A DNA stretch of 64,000 nucleotides, taken from NCBI RefSeq assembly GCF_015221875.1, contig NZ_JACYGY010000001.1:4876501-4940500 (forward strand), given 5' to 3'. Positions 26,554-36,006 of the stretch are shown here, one piece after another. The first letter of the stretch is position 1. Each line of letters begins with the position of its first letter. The DNA comes from Dyadobacter subterraneus. GTDB taxonomy: Bacteria; Bacteroidota; Bacteroidia; Cytophagales; Spirosomataceae. The notes beneath the pieces are model-generated. The model saw only the letters and a program-made list of their open reading frames with translations, was not told the origin of the DNA and ran no database searches. Made by a program: the position numbers and the translations under genes.

Positions 26554-28671
26554 TTAACGCATTTCATTGATTTTGACAAATTGATAACCACGCTTTTTCA
26601 GATCAGCAATCAGTCTCGGTAAATAATTATAAAATTTATCCTTACGTCTTGGATCTGTGCCGATATGAATGAGCAGCAAAAAACCATTCAGGCCAGTTTC
26701 GGACTGCTGCTCAAAATCGAAAATGGATTTGTAAATTGTTTCACTGTCAACATATCGTTTTCCCATTTCGGGAAAAGTATAGTCAGCACTGCTTCTTGTT
26801 CCGGGAGAAAAATTGACAAGTTTCAAACCTAAGTTCCGGGTCCAATTTGCGATAGTATCGTTGTACCATTCATAGGGCGGCAAAAAGTATCCGGCCGCTG
26901 ATTTGGCAATTTTAAACTTATTTAATTCCTTAAAAGAATTCGTGAGATCCGTTTCAAATTCCTTTTTCGTTACCAAAAGGCTATCCCGCCTTTGCCAGTC
27001 GCAGTAAAGCAGATGTTTGTCAGAATGCGATCCCAGATAATTGCCATCCCTTTTTAGCTTCGTAATTAGTGTTTGAAATTCCCTATTGCGATAAAAATTG
27101 CCCGTCAGGAAAAATGATCCCTTCACGTTATGCTTCTTTAAACTTTGAGAAATAAATTCTCCGCCGTCACCAAATTCATCGCCTGTAAAAACCAAAGCAA
27201 TTTGCTTTCTGGTCTGGTCTCCCCGAATCACTGCTCCGTGTGATTTCAAAGGTAGTTTCTCGATATTTCCAGACTTTGATTCATGCTGTTTTGCGGCTAG
27301 TAAATAAATCAGAGAAGCAGTTCCGTCCATGGTAGGCTCATTGGTACTGTAATCTCCAAAATCATCGTGATATACAACGTAATCAGATTGAAATTCAGCA
27401 TATTGATCTTCTCGTTCCAGTTTCAGACCTTTCAGATTCCTGAAAATACTTCCATAAACAGGGCCATCAACCAAACCTCCGTCCAACGGATACTGATATA
27501 ACAAGGTAAGTGAAGAGTGTGGAAATTTGGGCGTATCACCGTGGGCTGGCAGTCCGTAAACCATACTTTTACCCCATGGATTACAACCAAAAAGCCAGTC
27601 AAAGCAAGCCTGTTCAAGCTCCTCATATTTTTTATCGCCACTTATTTCACGATACAAATAACACTGAATAGCAAAAGAAGTTGTCAAATTATTGGAACAC
27701 CAGATAAACGGTATTCCTCTGAAAAAACCATTTTCCGAAGCCTTTTTCCAGACCTTTTCAATACCTTCCTTGTAGTATGCCAGTAATTCCGTTTTGTTTT
27801 TTCCAACTGCTTTTTTGGCTAGTTCGTAATGACCAAAATTATGGAATGGATACCACTGGTAATGTCGCGCGGTGTCCGCACCCATCCAGGGAGTAATTTT
27901 TTCTTCTGTGCTATAAGTCAGGGATTGATCAAGATATTTTTTCTCACCGGTCAATTGATATAATGCAGCCGAACCCAGTTCCATGTCATCCGTCCAGTTG
28001 TCTTCCTCGTAGAAATACGGGCTGCGGTTTGGTGCGGTTTGGGCTACGCCTGGTTTAGCCAAACCGAGCTGATATGCCGATAACGATTTTTCTCTCAGCA
28101 TATGCGCCAGCGGCGGATCTGTTTTTTGATAAATTGAAGAGCCCAGTGCAAAAGCACTCGCAAATTTGCCGGCAATAGATGCCACGCCGGTTGATTTGTT
28201 TTTGTATTTTCCCAAACCCTGCGGCATTCCTGTTGCAAAATAAACCGGTCGTCCTTTTCCCGGACCAACTCCATAATTAGCCGAATCTTTTGTGGGTAAT
28301 CTGAAACCTACATGATCACGATCATCAGCCAATTGATTGAAAAGCCAGTCTTTACGCGGATGCATTTTTAGAAGCCATTCAATTCCCCAGCGCGCCTCAT
28401 CCAAAACATCTGATGTTCCGTTTTTTCCTGCCAATCCGTTTGCCAGATGCTGATCAGAAAATGCACCCGGGAAATCACGGTAGGCAGCGAGCAAATGATA
28501 AGTTGCATTAGCAGAAGTAGTTGCGTATTGCAAATAATCCGTAGCATCATGCCAGCCGCCGGATACATCGATTTTTGTTGTGTCTGGCATTGGTCCATAC
28601 ATGGTGTAGCCATCCGTGGTATGGCACGAATCTTTCAGGAAAGGATTAAACCCGCTTCTTTGCTGGCGCAT
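26554..28671 (-). CDS. downstream part: GH9 catalytic domain plus polysaccharide deacetylase
   Basis: This 705-residue open frame starts at the ATG directly after the TAA. Residues 1 to about 465 are the GH9 barrel, with the Asp pair in DVSGGWHDATDY and the general acid Glu in NEPTMDG. Residues of about 485-705 are a NodB-fold deacetylase with TGDE (in place of TFDD), HSDKH metal ligands, PPYEWY and LIHIGTD. It has no signal peptide of its own, so if translated alone it would stay in the cytoplasm. The fused architecture suggests removal of acetyl groups and cleavage of the same beta-glucan. Confidence 0.75.
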   Translation of the reverse strand: MRQQRSGFNPFLKDSCHTTDGYTMYGPMPDTTKIDVSGGWHDATDYLQYATTSANATYHLLAAYRDFPGAFSDQHLANGLAGKNGTSDVLDEARWGIEWLLKMHPRKDWLFNQLADDRDHVGFRLPTKDSANYGVGPGKGRPVYFATGMPQGLGKYKNKSTGVASIAGKFASAFALGSSIYQKTDPPLAHMLREKSLSAYQLGLAKPGVAQTAPNRSPYFYEEDNWTDDMELGSAALYQLTGEKKYLDQSLTYSTEEKITPWMGADTARHYQWYPFHNFGHYELAKKAVGKNKTELLAYYKEGIEKVWKKASENGFFRGIPFIWCSNNLTTSFAIQCYLYREISGDKKYEELEQACFDWLFGCNPWGKSMVYGLPAHGDTPKFPHSSLTLLYQYPLDGGLVDGPVYGSIFRNLKGLKLEREDQYAEFQSDYVVYHDDFGDYSTNEPTMDGTASLIYLLAAKQHESKSGNIEKLPLKSHGAVIRGDQTRKQIALVFTGDEFGDGGEFISQSLKKHNVKGSFFLTGNFYRNREFQTLITKLKRDGNYLGSHSDKHLLYCDWQRRDSLLVTKKEFETDLTNSFKELNKFKIAKSAAGYFLPPYEWYNDTIANWTRNLGLKLVNFSPGTRSSADYTFPEMGKRYVDSETIYKSIFDFEQQSETGLNGFLLLIHIGTDPRRKDKFYNYLPRLIADLKKRGYQFVKINEMR

Positions 28672-29091
28672 TTAACGAAGACCAAAATCAGCGGCACCTG
28701 CATATACATCATGACCGATTTTGAAAACCGGCGAAACTGCATTTCCACATTTTAAATAAAAACTTCCAGGTGTTTTTACCGTACTGAAATTGAGGCGTAA
28801 CAGCTGATTAAAAGGTCCATATTTTCCATAGCTTTTTCCGACCTTACCTGAAAAAACAACTTTTGAAGTTTCTGAATCTCTAAGTTGAAAAACAGTTGGC
28901 AGCGTTTCAGCTTTGGTAGCCCAAACGGCCACTTTGCTTCCGGCCGGTAAATAGCCAAGCTGATTGATCCGAATCCAGGATGTAGCCGGATCATCTGTTT
29001 TAAAAGAACTTGCCATCAGTGTGATACTGAATAGCAAACAAAGTTTCCACCTCAATTTTATCACTTTATATCTTAGGTTAGTATTCAACAA
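28672..29091 (-). CDS. upstream part: signal peptide and CelD_N domain of the GH9 fusion
   Basis: A 139-residue frame ending at the TAA. It begins with a hydrophobic export signal (LCLLFSITLMASS) followed by an immunoglobulin-like domain typical of the GH9 N-terminus (WIRINQLGYLPAGSKVAVWA ... FYLKCGNAVSPVFKIG). It would be a non-catalytic secreted fragment by itself. It is best treated as the 5' end of the interrupted gene. Confidence 0.7.
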   Translation of the reverse strand: MLNTNLRYKVIKLRWKLCLLFSITLMASSFKTDDPATSWIRINQLGYLPAGSKVAVWATKAETLPTVFQLRDSETSKVVFSGKVGKSYGKYGPFNQLLRLNFSTVKTPGSFYLKCGNAVSPVFKIGHDVYAGAADFGLR

Positions 29092-29275
29092 AAACTTCCG
29101 GAAGCCTTACCAAACTTCCGGAAATTGTTATATAATCCAAGATACTTAAAATTTCAACTATTTGTATTCTTACCTGGATTTGAAAAGTACTTCCTAAGCG
29201 CTTTTAACAAACCAGTAGGAACCAATATCTATATACGCTCTACTTATTTCAGTTCTATCTTTAATTTCAATATAA

Positions 29276-29512
29276 CTAAACTAAAACAATGTTGCTGGGA
29301 ATTGCTTCTTCACCTCCGTGATCATTGGAATATTCCAATGCAAGTTTTTTGCCTGATTCATCTGCTTCTTCAAGTAGTTCAAAAACTTTTCTTTCTCCCA
29401 CCATGAGGAGCGCCTGAAAAAGTACGTTGGCATATTGACAATCTTCACTTCCTACACCATTTTGCTTGGCCAGGTCGTTGTACTTACCGAATAGATCTTT
29501 ACCTTTTCCCAT
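29276..29512 (-). CDS. small hypothetical cytoplasmic protein
   Basis: A 78-residue protein, mostly helical and acidic toward the C-terminus, without export signal. The sequence has a normal amino-acid mix (MGKGKDLFGKYNDLAKQNG at the start), which supports coding, but I recognise no family. It is a solitary gene between the GH9 locus and rpiA. Confidence 0.6.
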   Translation of the reverse strand: MGKGKDLFGKYNDLAKQNGVGSEDCQYANVLFQALLMVGERKVFELLEEADESGKKLALEYSNDHGGEEAIPSNIVLV

Positions 29513-30108
29513 AACTTTAAAAGATTCGTCGTATCTCGTTTTTTTTACAATTTAATGAAAATCTATAATTAATCAATTATCTGTTATTTTCTTGTCCGGA
29601 TTTTTTTTCCGAAGGAAGAAATACTGATAATTGAAAATGTCCGAAATTACGTTGTGAAATATAAAAAAACGTGCTGTAACTCTGCAATTCCTTAATTATC
29701 AGGATTCTTTTTCGGATATATTAATAAATAATTATGCCAAAATCATAGATAAACCCTTTTAAGGTTATTGACTCGACCTAACATTTTCTGTTAGATTTGT
29801 ATCATTAGCAAAATAAGGTTTGGCTAACCATTCATTAAACAAAATTTTTAATTATAGATAGAAACCACTTTTACACTTACCTGCCATAAGTTACAACAAT
29901 TCCATTTTTGAAATTTTGACTAAACCTAGGTAAAACCTAAACGTTTAAATATTTACGTTAGAAATATTTACGGTCATTCTCATTAGCACTGGATCACACA
30001 AGAAAGAATTTCCAGACTCTATATTCGATCTATCGGTGCGGAAGATCGGGTTCTACGAATTGTTATGGCAGCAGGACTAGCAGCGGAAATGGTTTAAATT
30101 GATAAAAG
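29513..30108. other. long intergenic region with a possible gene remnant
   Basis: About 600 bases of mostly AT-rich DNA upstream of the small hypothetical gene and downstream of rpiA. The only notable content is the short frame at 29987-30097, whose composition is coding-like. I found no RNA gene. Confidence 0.45.
29987..30097 (+). pseudogene. possible 3' remnant of a lost gene
   Basis: A 36-codon open stretch without a start codon at its 5' end, bounded by TAG and TAA. It ends ...SIGAEDRVLRIVMAAGLAAEMV. The Ala/Gly/Glu-rich, GC-richer codon usage contrasts with the AT-rich surroundings and reads like the C-terminus of a real protein. The parent family is not recognised, and chance cannot be excluded. 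Confidence 0.25.
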
Positions 30109-30147
30109 CATAACCGTACTGCCAAAAAGATTGACTGTACGGTTATG
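30109..30147 (-). terminator. rpiA terminator
   Basis: Eleven-base perfect arms CATAACCGTAC (30109-30119) and GTACGGTTATG (30137-30147). Read leftward the stem is followed by CTTTTATC, 17 bases beyond the rpiA stop. Confidence 0.8.
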
Positions 30148-30163
30148 TTTTACAATACCAGTT

Positions 30164-30838
30164 TCAGGAAAAAGTTACCGTCGAATCGCCATTTCCCATA
30201 ATGACCACGCTTGCAAGATTTATAAAAAGCCCATGTTCGACAACGCCTGTAATTGTATGAAGTTTGTCAGAAAGTGTGGCAGGATCAGTAATCAGGCCAA
30301 AATCCGTATCGATGATATAGTTACCTTCTTCGGTAATCAGCGGTTTGTCGTCGGTCAAACGGACTTTACCAACGCCATTGAGTTTTTCCAGTTGTTTAGT
30401 CACATAAGTGGATGCATATGGAATTACTTCAACCGGAACGGTGAATTTCCCCAGCAATTCCACTTTTTTAGACGAATCGGCAATAATAATTTCCCGCTTT
30501 GTCAAAGAAGCAACCACCTTTTCTTTTAAAAGAAAACTGCCTCCGCCTTTAATAAGGTTCAGGTCGGTTGTAAATTCATCCGCACCATCGATTGTAATGT
30601 CAATGGAATCAACATCCTCAATTTCCAGCAATGGAATATTTAGTGATATGGCAAGTTCTTTTGATTTATCGGAAGTAGGAACACCCTGTATTTTTAAACC
30701 ATTTTTGACTCTTTCGCCAATTTCAATAATGGCAAAAGTAGCCGATGAGCCCGATCCCAAACCTACAATCTGATGATCAAAAAGAAGTTTTACTGCTTCT
30801 TTGGCTGCCAGTTTCTTTTCATTTACAAAATCTCTCAT
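30164..30838 (-). CDS. rpiA: ribose-5-phosphate isomerase A
   Basis: A 224-residue RpiA, the enzyme interconverting ribose-5-phosphate and ribulose-5-phosphate in the pentose phosphate pathway. Diagnostic segments are GLGSGSSATFAI (phosphate loop), DITIDGADEF (catalytic Asp), KGGGSFLLKEKV (catalytic Glu/Lys) and the C-terminal ITGVVEHGLF. The length is typical. It is a single-gene unit with its own terminator. Confidence 0.96.
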   Translation of the reverse strand: MRDFVNEKKLAAKEAVKLLFDHQIVGLGSGSSATFAIIEIGERVKNGLKIQGVPTSDKSKELAISLNIPLLEIEDVDSIDITIDGADEFTTDLNLIKGGGSFLLKEKVVASLTKREIIIADSSKKVELLGKFTVPVEVIPYASTYVTKQLEKLNGVGKVRLTDDKPLITEEGNYIIDTDFGLITDPATLSDKLHTITGVVEHGLFINLASVVIMGNGDSTVTFS

Positions 30839-31020
30839 GGTTGTGCTTAAAATCTTAATCCGGAAATACAGGTAAAAAACCGCTCATTTTTCTGGACCAC
30901 AAGTAAAGACTTTTTTCTTGAAATTTCAGACTAATTCAGTTTGTGCGATTACTTTTTCTGCCAAAGATTTGAATAACTAATTAAAAGCCAAAACTGTCTT
31001 CTCTCAGATCTAAGCTTTTG

Positions 31021-34000
31021 TCAGGATTTATTCAGCTGCATGGTATCAAATTGCTGAATCGGCAAAATAATATGAAACGCAGCTCCGGCATATTCCTTGG
31101 CTTCTACATATATTTCGCCATGATGATTTTCAATAATCTTTTTGGTCAGCGCAAGGCCTATACCCGTTCCCTGATATTTCGCCGGCTGATTAAGACGCTG
31201 GAAAATCGTGAAAATCTGTTCGTCGTATTTCTGGTCAAAACCGATACCATTATCCTTGAAAATAATTTCACAATACTTAACCCTACTATTCAATCCCGGG
31301 TGTTTTTTTGTTTCTTTTTCTGACAGTGAATGAATAGAAATGTGAATAACCGGCGGGACATTATCCAGGGAAAATTTAAGCGCATTACTGATCAGATTAT
31401 AAAATAACTGATTCATCTGCAAAGGAATGGCTTCAATAATTGGCAGCGTATCACTGGTTATTTTTGCTTTTTTCTGATCGATCAAAAGCTCAAAATCGTT
31501 CAGAATGTCTTTTAACGTTTCATCCAGATCTGTTGGAGCGAAAAGAATATCGTGGTTAATGAGATAAGAATAATTCAACAAATCCTGAATCAGCCTGCTC
31601 ATGCGTGTGGATGCACCTTCGATTTTTTCCAGGTACGAACTTACCTCTTCTGAAAACTCATTTTTATGTTTGGCCTGCAAACGGTTTGAAAAAGTAACAA
31701 TTTTACGAAGCGGTTCCTGTAAATCGTGGCTGGCAGCGTGGGCAAATTGTTCCAGCTGCATATTGGTTTGTACAAGATCCGCGGTCCGTTCTTTTACTTT
31801 TGCCTCTAATTCTTCCGAGAAATTTTTAAGATTAAGTTCGGCGGTTTTTCTTTCAGTAATATCTTCAATAGCCAGCAAAATTAATTTTTCAGCCGTAACT
31901 TCATTCAAAACCTGCCTGGCATTAAGCAACATAGTTCTTTCTCCAAGCGAGGGAAAGTTCAGGATTATTTCAAAATCTTCAAGCCGGGTTTTCTGGGGAA
32001 GAATTTTTTCAAGCAATGATCGCAGTACATGGTCGTCCCACTGATTATCCTGCAATTCATAGAAAAGCTTGTCCACTGTATCCTTTTCATTAAAATTGAA
32101 TTTCTTGTAAAAAGATGTATTCGCCGTTTTGATACGAAGACTTTTATCCAGAATAATCAGCGGTTCTCTGATGGTAGTTACAATGGCCTCTGAATATAAT
32201 CGGGCCGTGTTGACCTGTTCCTGCTTGTCAAGCAATTCCTGATTCAAAATAACCAGTTCCTCATTGCTAGACTGCAATTCTTCTCTTGATGTTTCCAGTT
32301 CCTCATTCAGGCTCTGCATTTCCTCACTGCTGCTTTGAAGTTCTTCACTTGCGGTTTGAAGTTCTTCGTTAGCGGCTTCCTGTTCTTCGGTAATGTTCCG
32401 CATATCTTCACGGGTCTGGGCAAGTTCATTTTCCAGGTGCTCAATCCGTAGTTGAGAAGCCGAACTTTCTGAACCCGCACCTTGTCCGGCGGGAAATAAT
32501 TCCGGCTGAGGCGTTTTCTCGAAAACGATCAAAAAATGAGGTTCAACAGTATTGATAAGCGGTATAATGTCAATCGTTACCAGTTGTTGCTGCCCGTTAA
32601 TTTTTGATGGAATTCCCTCCTTAATAACCTGCGCATTAGTAGATTTGGCTTTGTATAAGGCATTTCTTAATTCAAAACCTAATCCCTCACGGGCCATTTT
32701 AAAAATATTGTAAGTAGGTTTTCCCGGTGACGGTTCAAGAAACGGCGTAATAATACCATGGATGTGAACAATGTCCATCTGGTCATTTACAATCACACTG
32801 GCCGGGGTGTATCTGGAAAGTAAAATCGCTTCGGCAGTTTTCCGGAATCCTGTGAGCGGCATATCTGCTTTTGCAACCTTCATATCTTTTTTTGCTGCCA
32901 GTTCATCTTTTCGTTCCGTCGCCACATGCATAAAGCGGCCAGGAACTGACTTGCGTGTATAGATTTTCAGGTTTCTGATAAATATGCTGAAAGACTCAGA
33001 AACAACACTAGGCGTTTCTGACTTGCCTAATATTAAAAATCCGTTTTTCTGAAGGGCATAATGAAAAGTATTCAGTGCCTTTTTCTGTAAAAAACCATTC
33101 ATATAGATCAGCACATTCCGGCAGCTGATCAGATCAATTTTTGCAAAAGGAGGATCCTTCAAAAAATTCTGAATAGCAAATACACACATATCCCGAATGT
33201 CTTTATTGATCAGATAACTTCCGTTCGTTTCAGTAAAATACTTTTCTAACCTGGCCTCTGACAGCATCTGAACTTCTATTTTGCTGTATTTACCTTCTCT
33301 GGCTCTGCGGATGGCGATTTCAGAAATATCAGAAGCAAATATCTGGATGCGGTGATCCTTGATTTTATCTCCTAAATATTCACAAAGACAAATCGCCATT
33401 GTAAACGCCTCCTGCCCGGTAGAACAACCTGCAACCCATATACGGATTGGCTCCCCTTCTGCCCTGTTTTTGAATAAAATGGGCAGAACCTTTTCTGATA
33501 ACGCATCAAAGGTGATGGGATCGCGGAAAAATGAGGTCACAGGAATCAGTAGGTCCTGGAATAATGCCTGCTGCTCAGATTTGTCTGCACGCAAAACTTT
33601 CAGATACTGTGCTATATTTTCTGTTTTGGCATTAAACATTCTTCTGGCAATGCGCCTTCGGATAGTTGTCTGCTTGTAATACGTAAAATCCACGTTGCTT
33701 TGCTGCTGAAGTAAAGCCAATATCTGTCTGTAAACGGTGTCATTTTTCCAGGTTTCTTCGTCGGTATCCACCTCCTCTTTTCTGACAATTGCAATCTGTA
33801 AAAGCTTATCCGGCATTTTTTCAGGGGGCATTACAAAATCAACAACACCTGCATTAACGGCACTTTCAGGCATTTCACCATGCGCGGCAGATTCCTGATC
33901 CTGCGCAAAGGTCATTCCCCCATGTTCCTTGATAGCTTCTAGCCCCAAACTTCCATCCGAGCCAGTTCCCGACAGCACGATTCCTACGGCTAACTCCTTA

Positions 34001-34401
34001 TGCACAGCCGCCAGCGACGAAAAGAAAACATCGATCGCCTGGTTTTTTTTGATATTCTCACGAGGTTCAAGTTTGAGTACACCATCGTAAGTAGTAAGGA
34101 TTTTATTGGCTGGAATAACATAGATATGATCCGGTGCCAAATGAATGTCATCCGTGATTTCGTTAACCGGAATATTGGTCACTTTATCCAGAATTTCCGG
34201 CAGGATACTTTCGTGCGACGGATTCAGATGCTGCACCAGGACATAAGCCATCCCGGATTTTTCAGAAATCGCTTTCAGGAATTGTTTGAAAGCATCAAGC
34301 CCTCCTGCTGACGCCCCAATACCTATTACCGGAAAATTCTGTATTGTGGCAGGTGGCTGAATTTTACTTTTTTTGGTTAATACCATAAATGAAGGAAACA
34401 T
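31021..34401 (-). CDS. CheB-CheR-PAS-histidine kinase fusion
   Basis: A 1126-residue cytoplasmic fusion. Residues of about 23-205 are a CheB methylesterase domain with Ser31 (GIGASAGG), an active-site His in VQHLNPSHES and an Asp in GTGSDGS. Residues of about 215-480 are a CheR SAM methyltransferase (VAGCSTGQEAFTMA, SCRNVLIYM). A PAS-like part and a long coiled coil rich in EELQxxxEE follow (about 640-750), then a PAS domain, HisKA with H892 (HAASHDLQEPLRK) and HATPase_c (GTGIGLALTKKI). No chemoreceptor or motility gene is near, so it is probably a signalling hub rather than a chemotaxis enzyme. Two receiver-only proteins are divergent 206 bases away. Confidence 0.94.
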   Translation of the reverse strand: MFPSFMVLTKKSKIQPPATIQNFPVIGIGASAGGLDAFKQFLKAISEKSGMAYVLVQHLNPSHESILPEILDKVTNIPVNEITDDIHLAPDHIYVIPANKILTTYDGVLKLEPRENIKKNQAIDVFFSSLAAVHKELAVGIVLSGTGSDGSLGLEAIKEHGGMTFAQDQESAAHGEMPESAVNAGVVDFVMPPEKMPDKLLQIAIVRKEEVDTDEETWKNDTVYRQILALLQQQSNVDFTYYKQTTIRRRIARRMFNAKTENIAQYLKVLRADKSEQQALFQDLLIPVTSFFRDPITFDALSEKVLPILFKNRAEGEPIRIWVAGCSTGQEAFTMAICLCEYLGDKIKDHRIQIFASDISEIAIRRAREGKYSKIEVQMLSEARLEKYFTETNGSYLINKDIRDMCVFAIQNFLKDPPFAKIDLISCRNVLIYMNGFLQKKALNTFHYALQKNGFLILGKSETPSVVSESFSIFIRNLKIYTRKSVPGRFMHVATERKDELAAKKDMKVAKADMPLTGFRKTAEAILLSRYTPASVIVNDQMDIVHIHGIITPFLEPSPGKPTYNIFKMAREGLGFELRNALYKAKSTNAQVIKEGIPSKINGQQQLVTIDIIPLINTVEPHFLIVFEKTPQPELFPAGQGAGSESSASQLRIEHLENELAQTREDMRNITEEQEAANEELQTASEELQSSSEEMQSLNEELETSREELQSSNEELVILNQELLDKQEQVNTARLYSEAIVTTIREPLIILDKSLRIKTANTSFYKKFNFNEKDTVDKLFYELQDNQWDDHVLRSLLEKILPQKTRLEDFEIILNFPSLGERTMLLNARQVLNEVTAEKLILLAIEDITERKTAELNLKNFSEELEAKVKERTADLVQTNMQLEQFAHAASHDLQEPLRKIVTFSNRLQAKHKNEFSEEVSSYLEKIEGASTRMSRLIQDLLNYSYLINHDILFAPTDLDETLKDILNDFELLIDQKKAKITSDTLPIIEAIPLQMNQLFYNLISNALKFSLDNVPPVIHISIHSLSEKETKKHPGLNSRVKYCEIIFKDNGIGFDQKYDEQIFTIFQRLNQPAKYQGTGIGLALTKKIIENHHGEIYVEAKEYAGAAFHIILPIQQFDTMQLNKS

Positions 34402-34607
34402 AAAGATAAGAAATCTATATCAGAAAAGCCGTCTTTGTTTTGTCAGCGGCCGGGTTCATGCATTTGATACAACAATTTGTTTTACAGCTGTATTACTTAC
34501 ATGTACCCTGCCATCCCTATTCGATATCATTAAGCCATGAAAACAAAAACTTTCCATTTCCCTATAATTGGGTATAAGTTGCTTAACTTGCCCCAAACCC
34601 GATCAAA

Positions 34608-35027
34608 ATGACAAATGCATTAACATTTATGATTGTGGACGACGATGCCGATGACTGCGAATTTTTCCACGAAGCAATCAGCGAAATCAATCCATTATTC
34701 AAGTGCCTAACAGCCAGCAACGGCGAGGAAGCATTAATGAAATTGCGAGGTGAAGCACAGCCTTTGCCCGATTTTATATTTCTCGATTTGAATATGCAGC
34801 GTATGGATGGAAGAAAATGCCTTGCCGAATTAAAAAAAGATTTAAACCTTAAAGATATTCCGGTGATTATTTTGACCACCTCGGCTTCACAAAAAGATAT
34901 TGATGAAACAAAAATGCTAGGAGCGTTTCATTTTATGACCAAACCATCCGAATATCAAAAATTACGAAAAGAAATAGCATTTGTTCTGTCGCAGAACAAG
35001 TCAGGACATCCGGGAATTACACTATGA
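34608..35027 (+). CDS. single-domain response regulator
   Basis: A 139-residue receiver with no output domain. Acidic pocket DDD at 11-13, phospho-acceptor D60 (FIFLDLNMQRMDG), Thr/Ser switch in ILTTSA and conserved K112 (MTKPSE). It belongs to the Rcp1-like group of small receivers often paired with multi-domain kinases. The divergent CheB-CheR-kinase at 31021-34401 is the obvious partner by position. Confidence 0.92.
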   Translation: MTNALTFMIVDDDADDCEFFHEAISEINPLFKCLTASNGEEALMKLRGEAQPLPDFIFLDLNMQRMDGRKCLAELKKDLNLKDIPVIILTTSASQKDIDETKMLGAFHFMTKPSEYQKLRKEIAFVLSQNKSGHPGITL

Positions 35028-35127
35028 AATGTTGAAAATCTCACCTTGAAAGTTTTATTCTTAGAAAAAGTACCGAAGATTTTATCAGAATTAAGGCATT
35101 TACTAAGCCGTGCAAATGATTACCAAA

Positions 35128-36006
35128 ATGACAAATGCCAAAACTATTTACCTTGTAGACGACGACGATGACGACCGGATGTTAATCCGTGAAGCTATTG
35201 AGGGAATTGTGAAAAATGTAACGATTGTAGAAATAACCGACGGACAAGAGCTCCTTGAACTTATTGAAAAAGTGAACCTGGAAACGGATCCTTCGCTGAT
35301 ATTAATGGACATGAATATGCCCAGGATGAGCGGTATAGAATCTCTTTCAATTCTGAAATCCAATCCTTCCCTTCGTCATATTCCGATTGTGATGATTTCC
35401 ACAACTTCCAATAATGAACTTATCAGACAGGCTTATGATCAGGGAATTAATGCATATATCACTAAACCTGTATCAATCCAGGAATACAATCATCTGGCAG
35501 AAGCTATCAATGTATGCTTTCTAAGTAACTACCCGACGCTCAAATCTATTCCCGCCAGCATAAACCTGACAACGCAACAAATTCTGATTATAGAGGATAA
35601 TCATGACCACTGGGAGCTGATGAAATTGACGCTGAATACCAGCATGCCAAATATTAAATTAACCAGAACCGAAGATCGGGAAAGTACACTTCTTTTTTTG
35701 ACGGACCGGTTAAAAAATGCACAGCCCTTGCCGGAATTAATTTTACTTGATTTGTATATGCCTAACCGTAGTGACGGATTACAAATACTGGCAGCTATCC
35801 GGAATTTCTTTACAATGCACCGATTGATGATGATTCCCATTATTGTCATCAGTTCTTCGGATCATATTGATGATATTAAAGAATCCTATCGTAACAGTGC
35901 AAACGGTTATATGGTAAAATCGCCGGATCTGGAAGATTCTCTGTTCTATTTTCAGGAGCTGGCTCACTTTTGGAAATCCGCAATTACCTTACCGAAAAAA
36001 GTTTAA
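35128..36006 (+). CDS. tandem double-receiver protein
   Basis: I start at the ATG at 35128 rather than the in-frame GTG at 35110, because MTNAKTIYLVDDD matches the start of the neighbouring receiver (MTNALTFMIVDDD). The 292-residue product has two receivers: D61 and K113 in the first, D208 and K264 in the second (the latter in VKSP, not the usual TKP). There is no output or DNA-binding domain. It may be a phosphate shuttle or sink in a relay with the divergent fusion kinase. Confidence 0.9.
   Translation: MTNAKTIYLVDDDDDDRMLIREAIEGIVKNVTIVEITDGQELLELIEKVNLETDPSLILMDMNMPRMSGIESLSILKSNPSLRHIPIVMISTTSNNELIRQAYDQGINAYITKPVSIQEYNHLAEAINVCFLSNYPTLKSIPASINLTTQQILIIEDNHDHWELMKLTLNTSMPNIKLTRTEDRESTLLFLTDRLKNAQPLPELILLDLYMPNRSDGLQILAAIRNFFTMHRLMMIPIIVISSSDHIDDIKESYRNSANGYMVKSPDLEDSLFYFQELAHFWKSAITLPKKV

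Larger units (their letters stand above)
26554..29091 (-). pseudogene. GH9 endoglucanase-polysaccharide deacetylase fusion, interrupted by in-frame TAA
   Basis: Read leftward from 29091, one continuous frame encodes a signal peptide, a CelD_N immunoglobulin-like domain, the GH9 (alpha/alpha)6 barrel and a NodB-type deacetylase, about 845 codons. A single TAA at 28672-28674 splits it after FGLR; the next codon is ATG and the frame continues with RQQRSG. GH9 enzymes usually have an aromatic residue at this place (LRYxxxQRxG), so one base change from TAT or TAC explains it. All else looks intact: DVSGGWHDATDY, NPWGKSMVYG and the catalytic Glu in DYSTNEPTMDG. A recent null mutation, a sequencing error or re-initiation at the ATG are all possible. 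Confidence 0.8.

Noticed and set aside
28672..28674. Stop-codon readthrough or alternative genetic code as explanation of the interrupted GH9 and RAYT genes
   Set aside because: One stop is TAA and the other TGA, both are used as normal stops by intact genes in the window, and no SECIS-like structure is apparent. Mutation or sequencing error is simpler.
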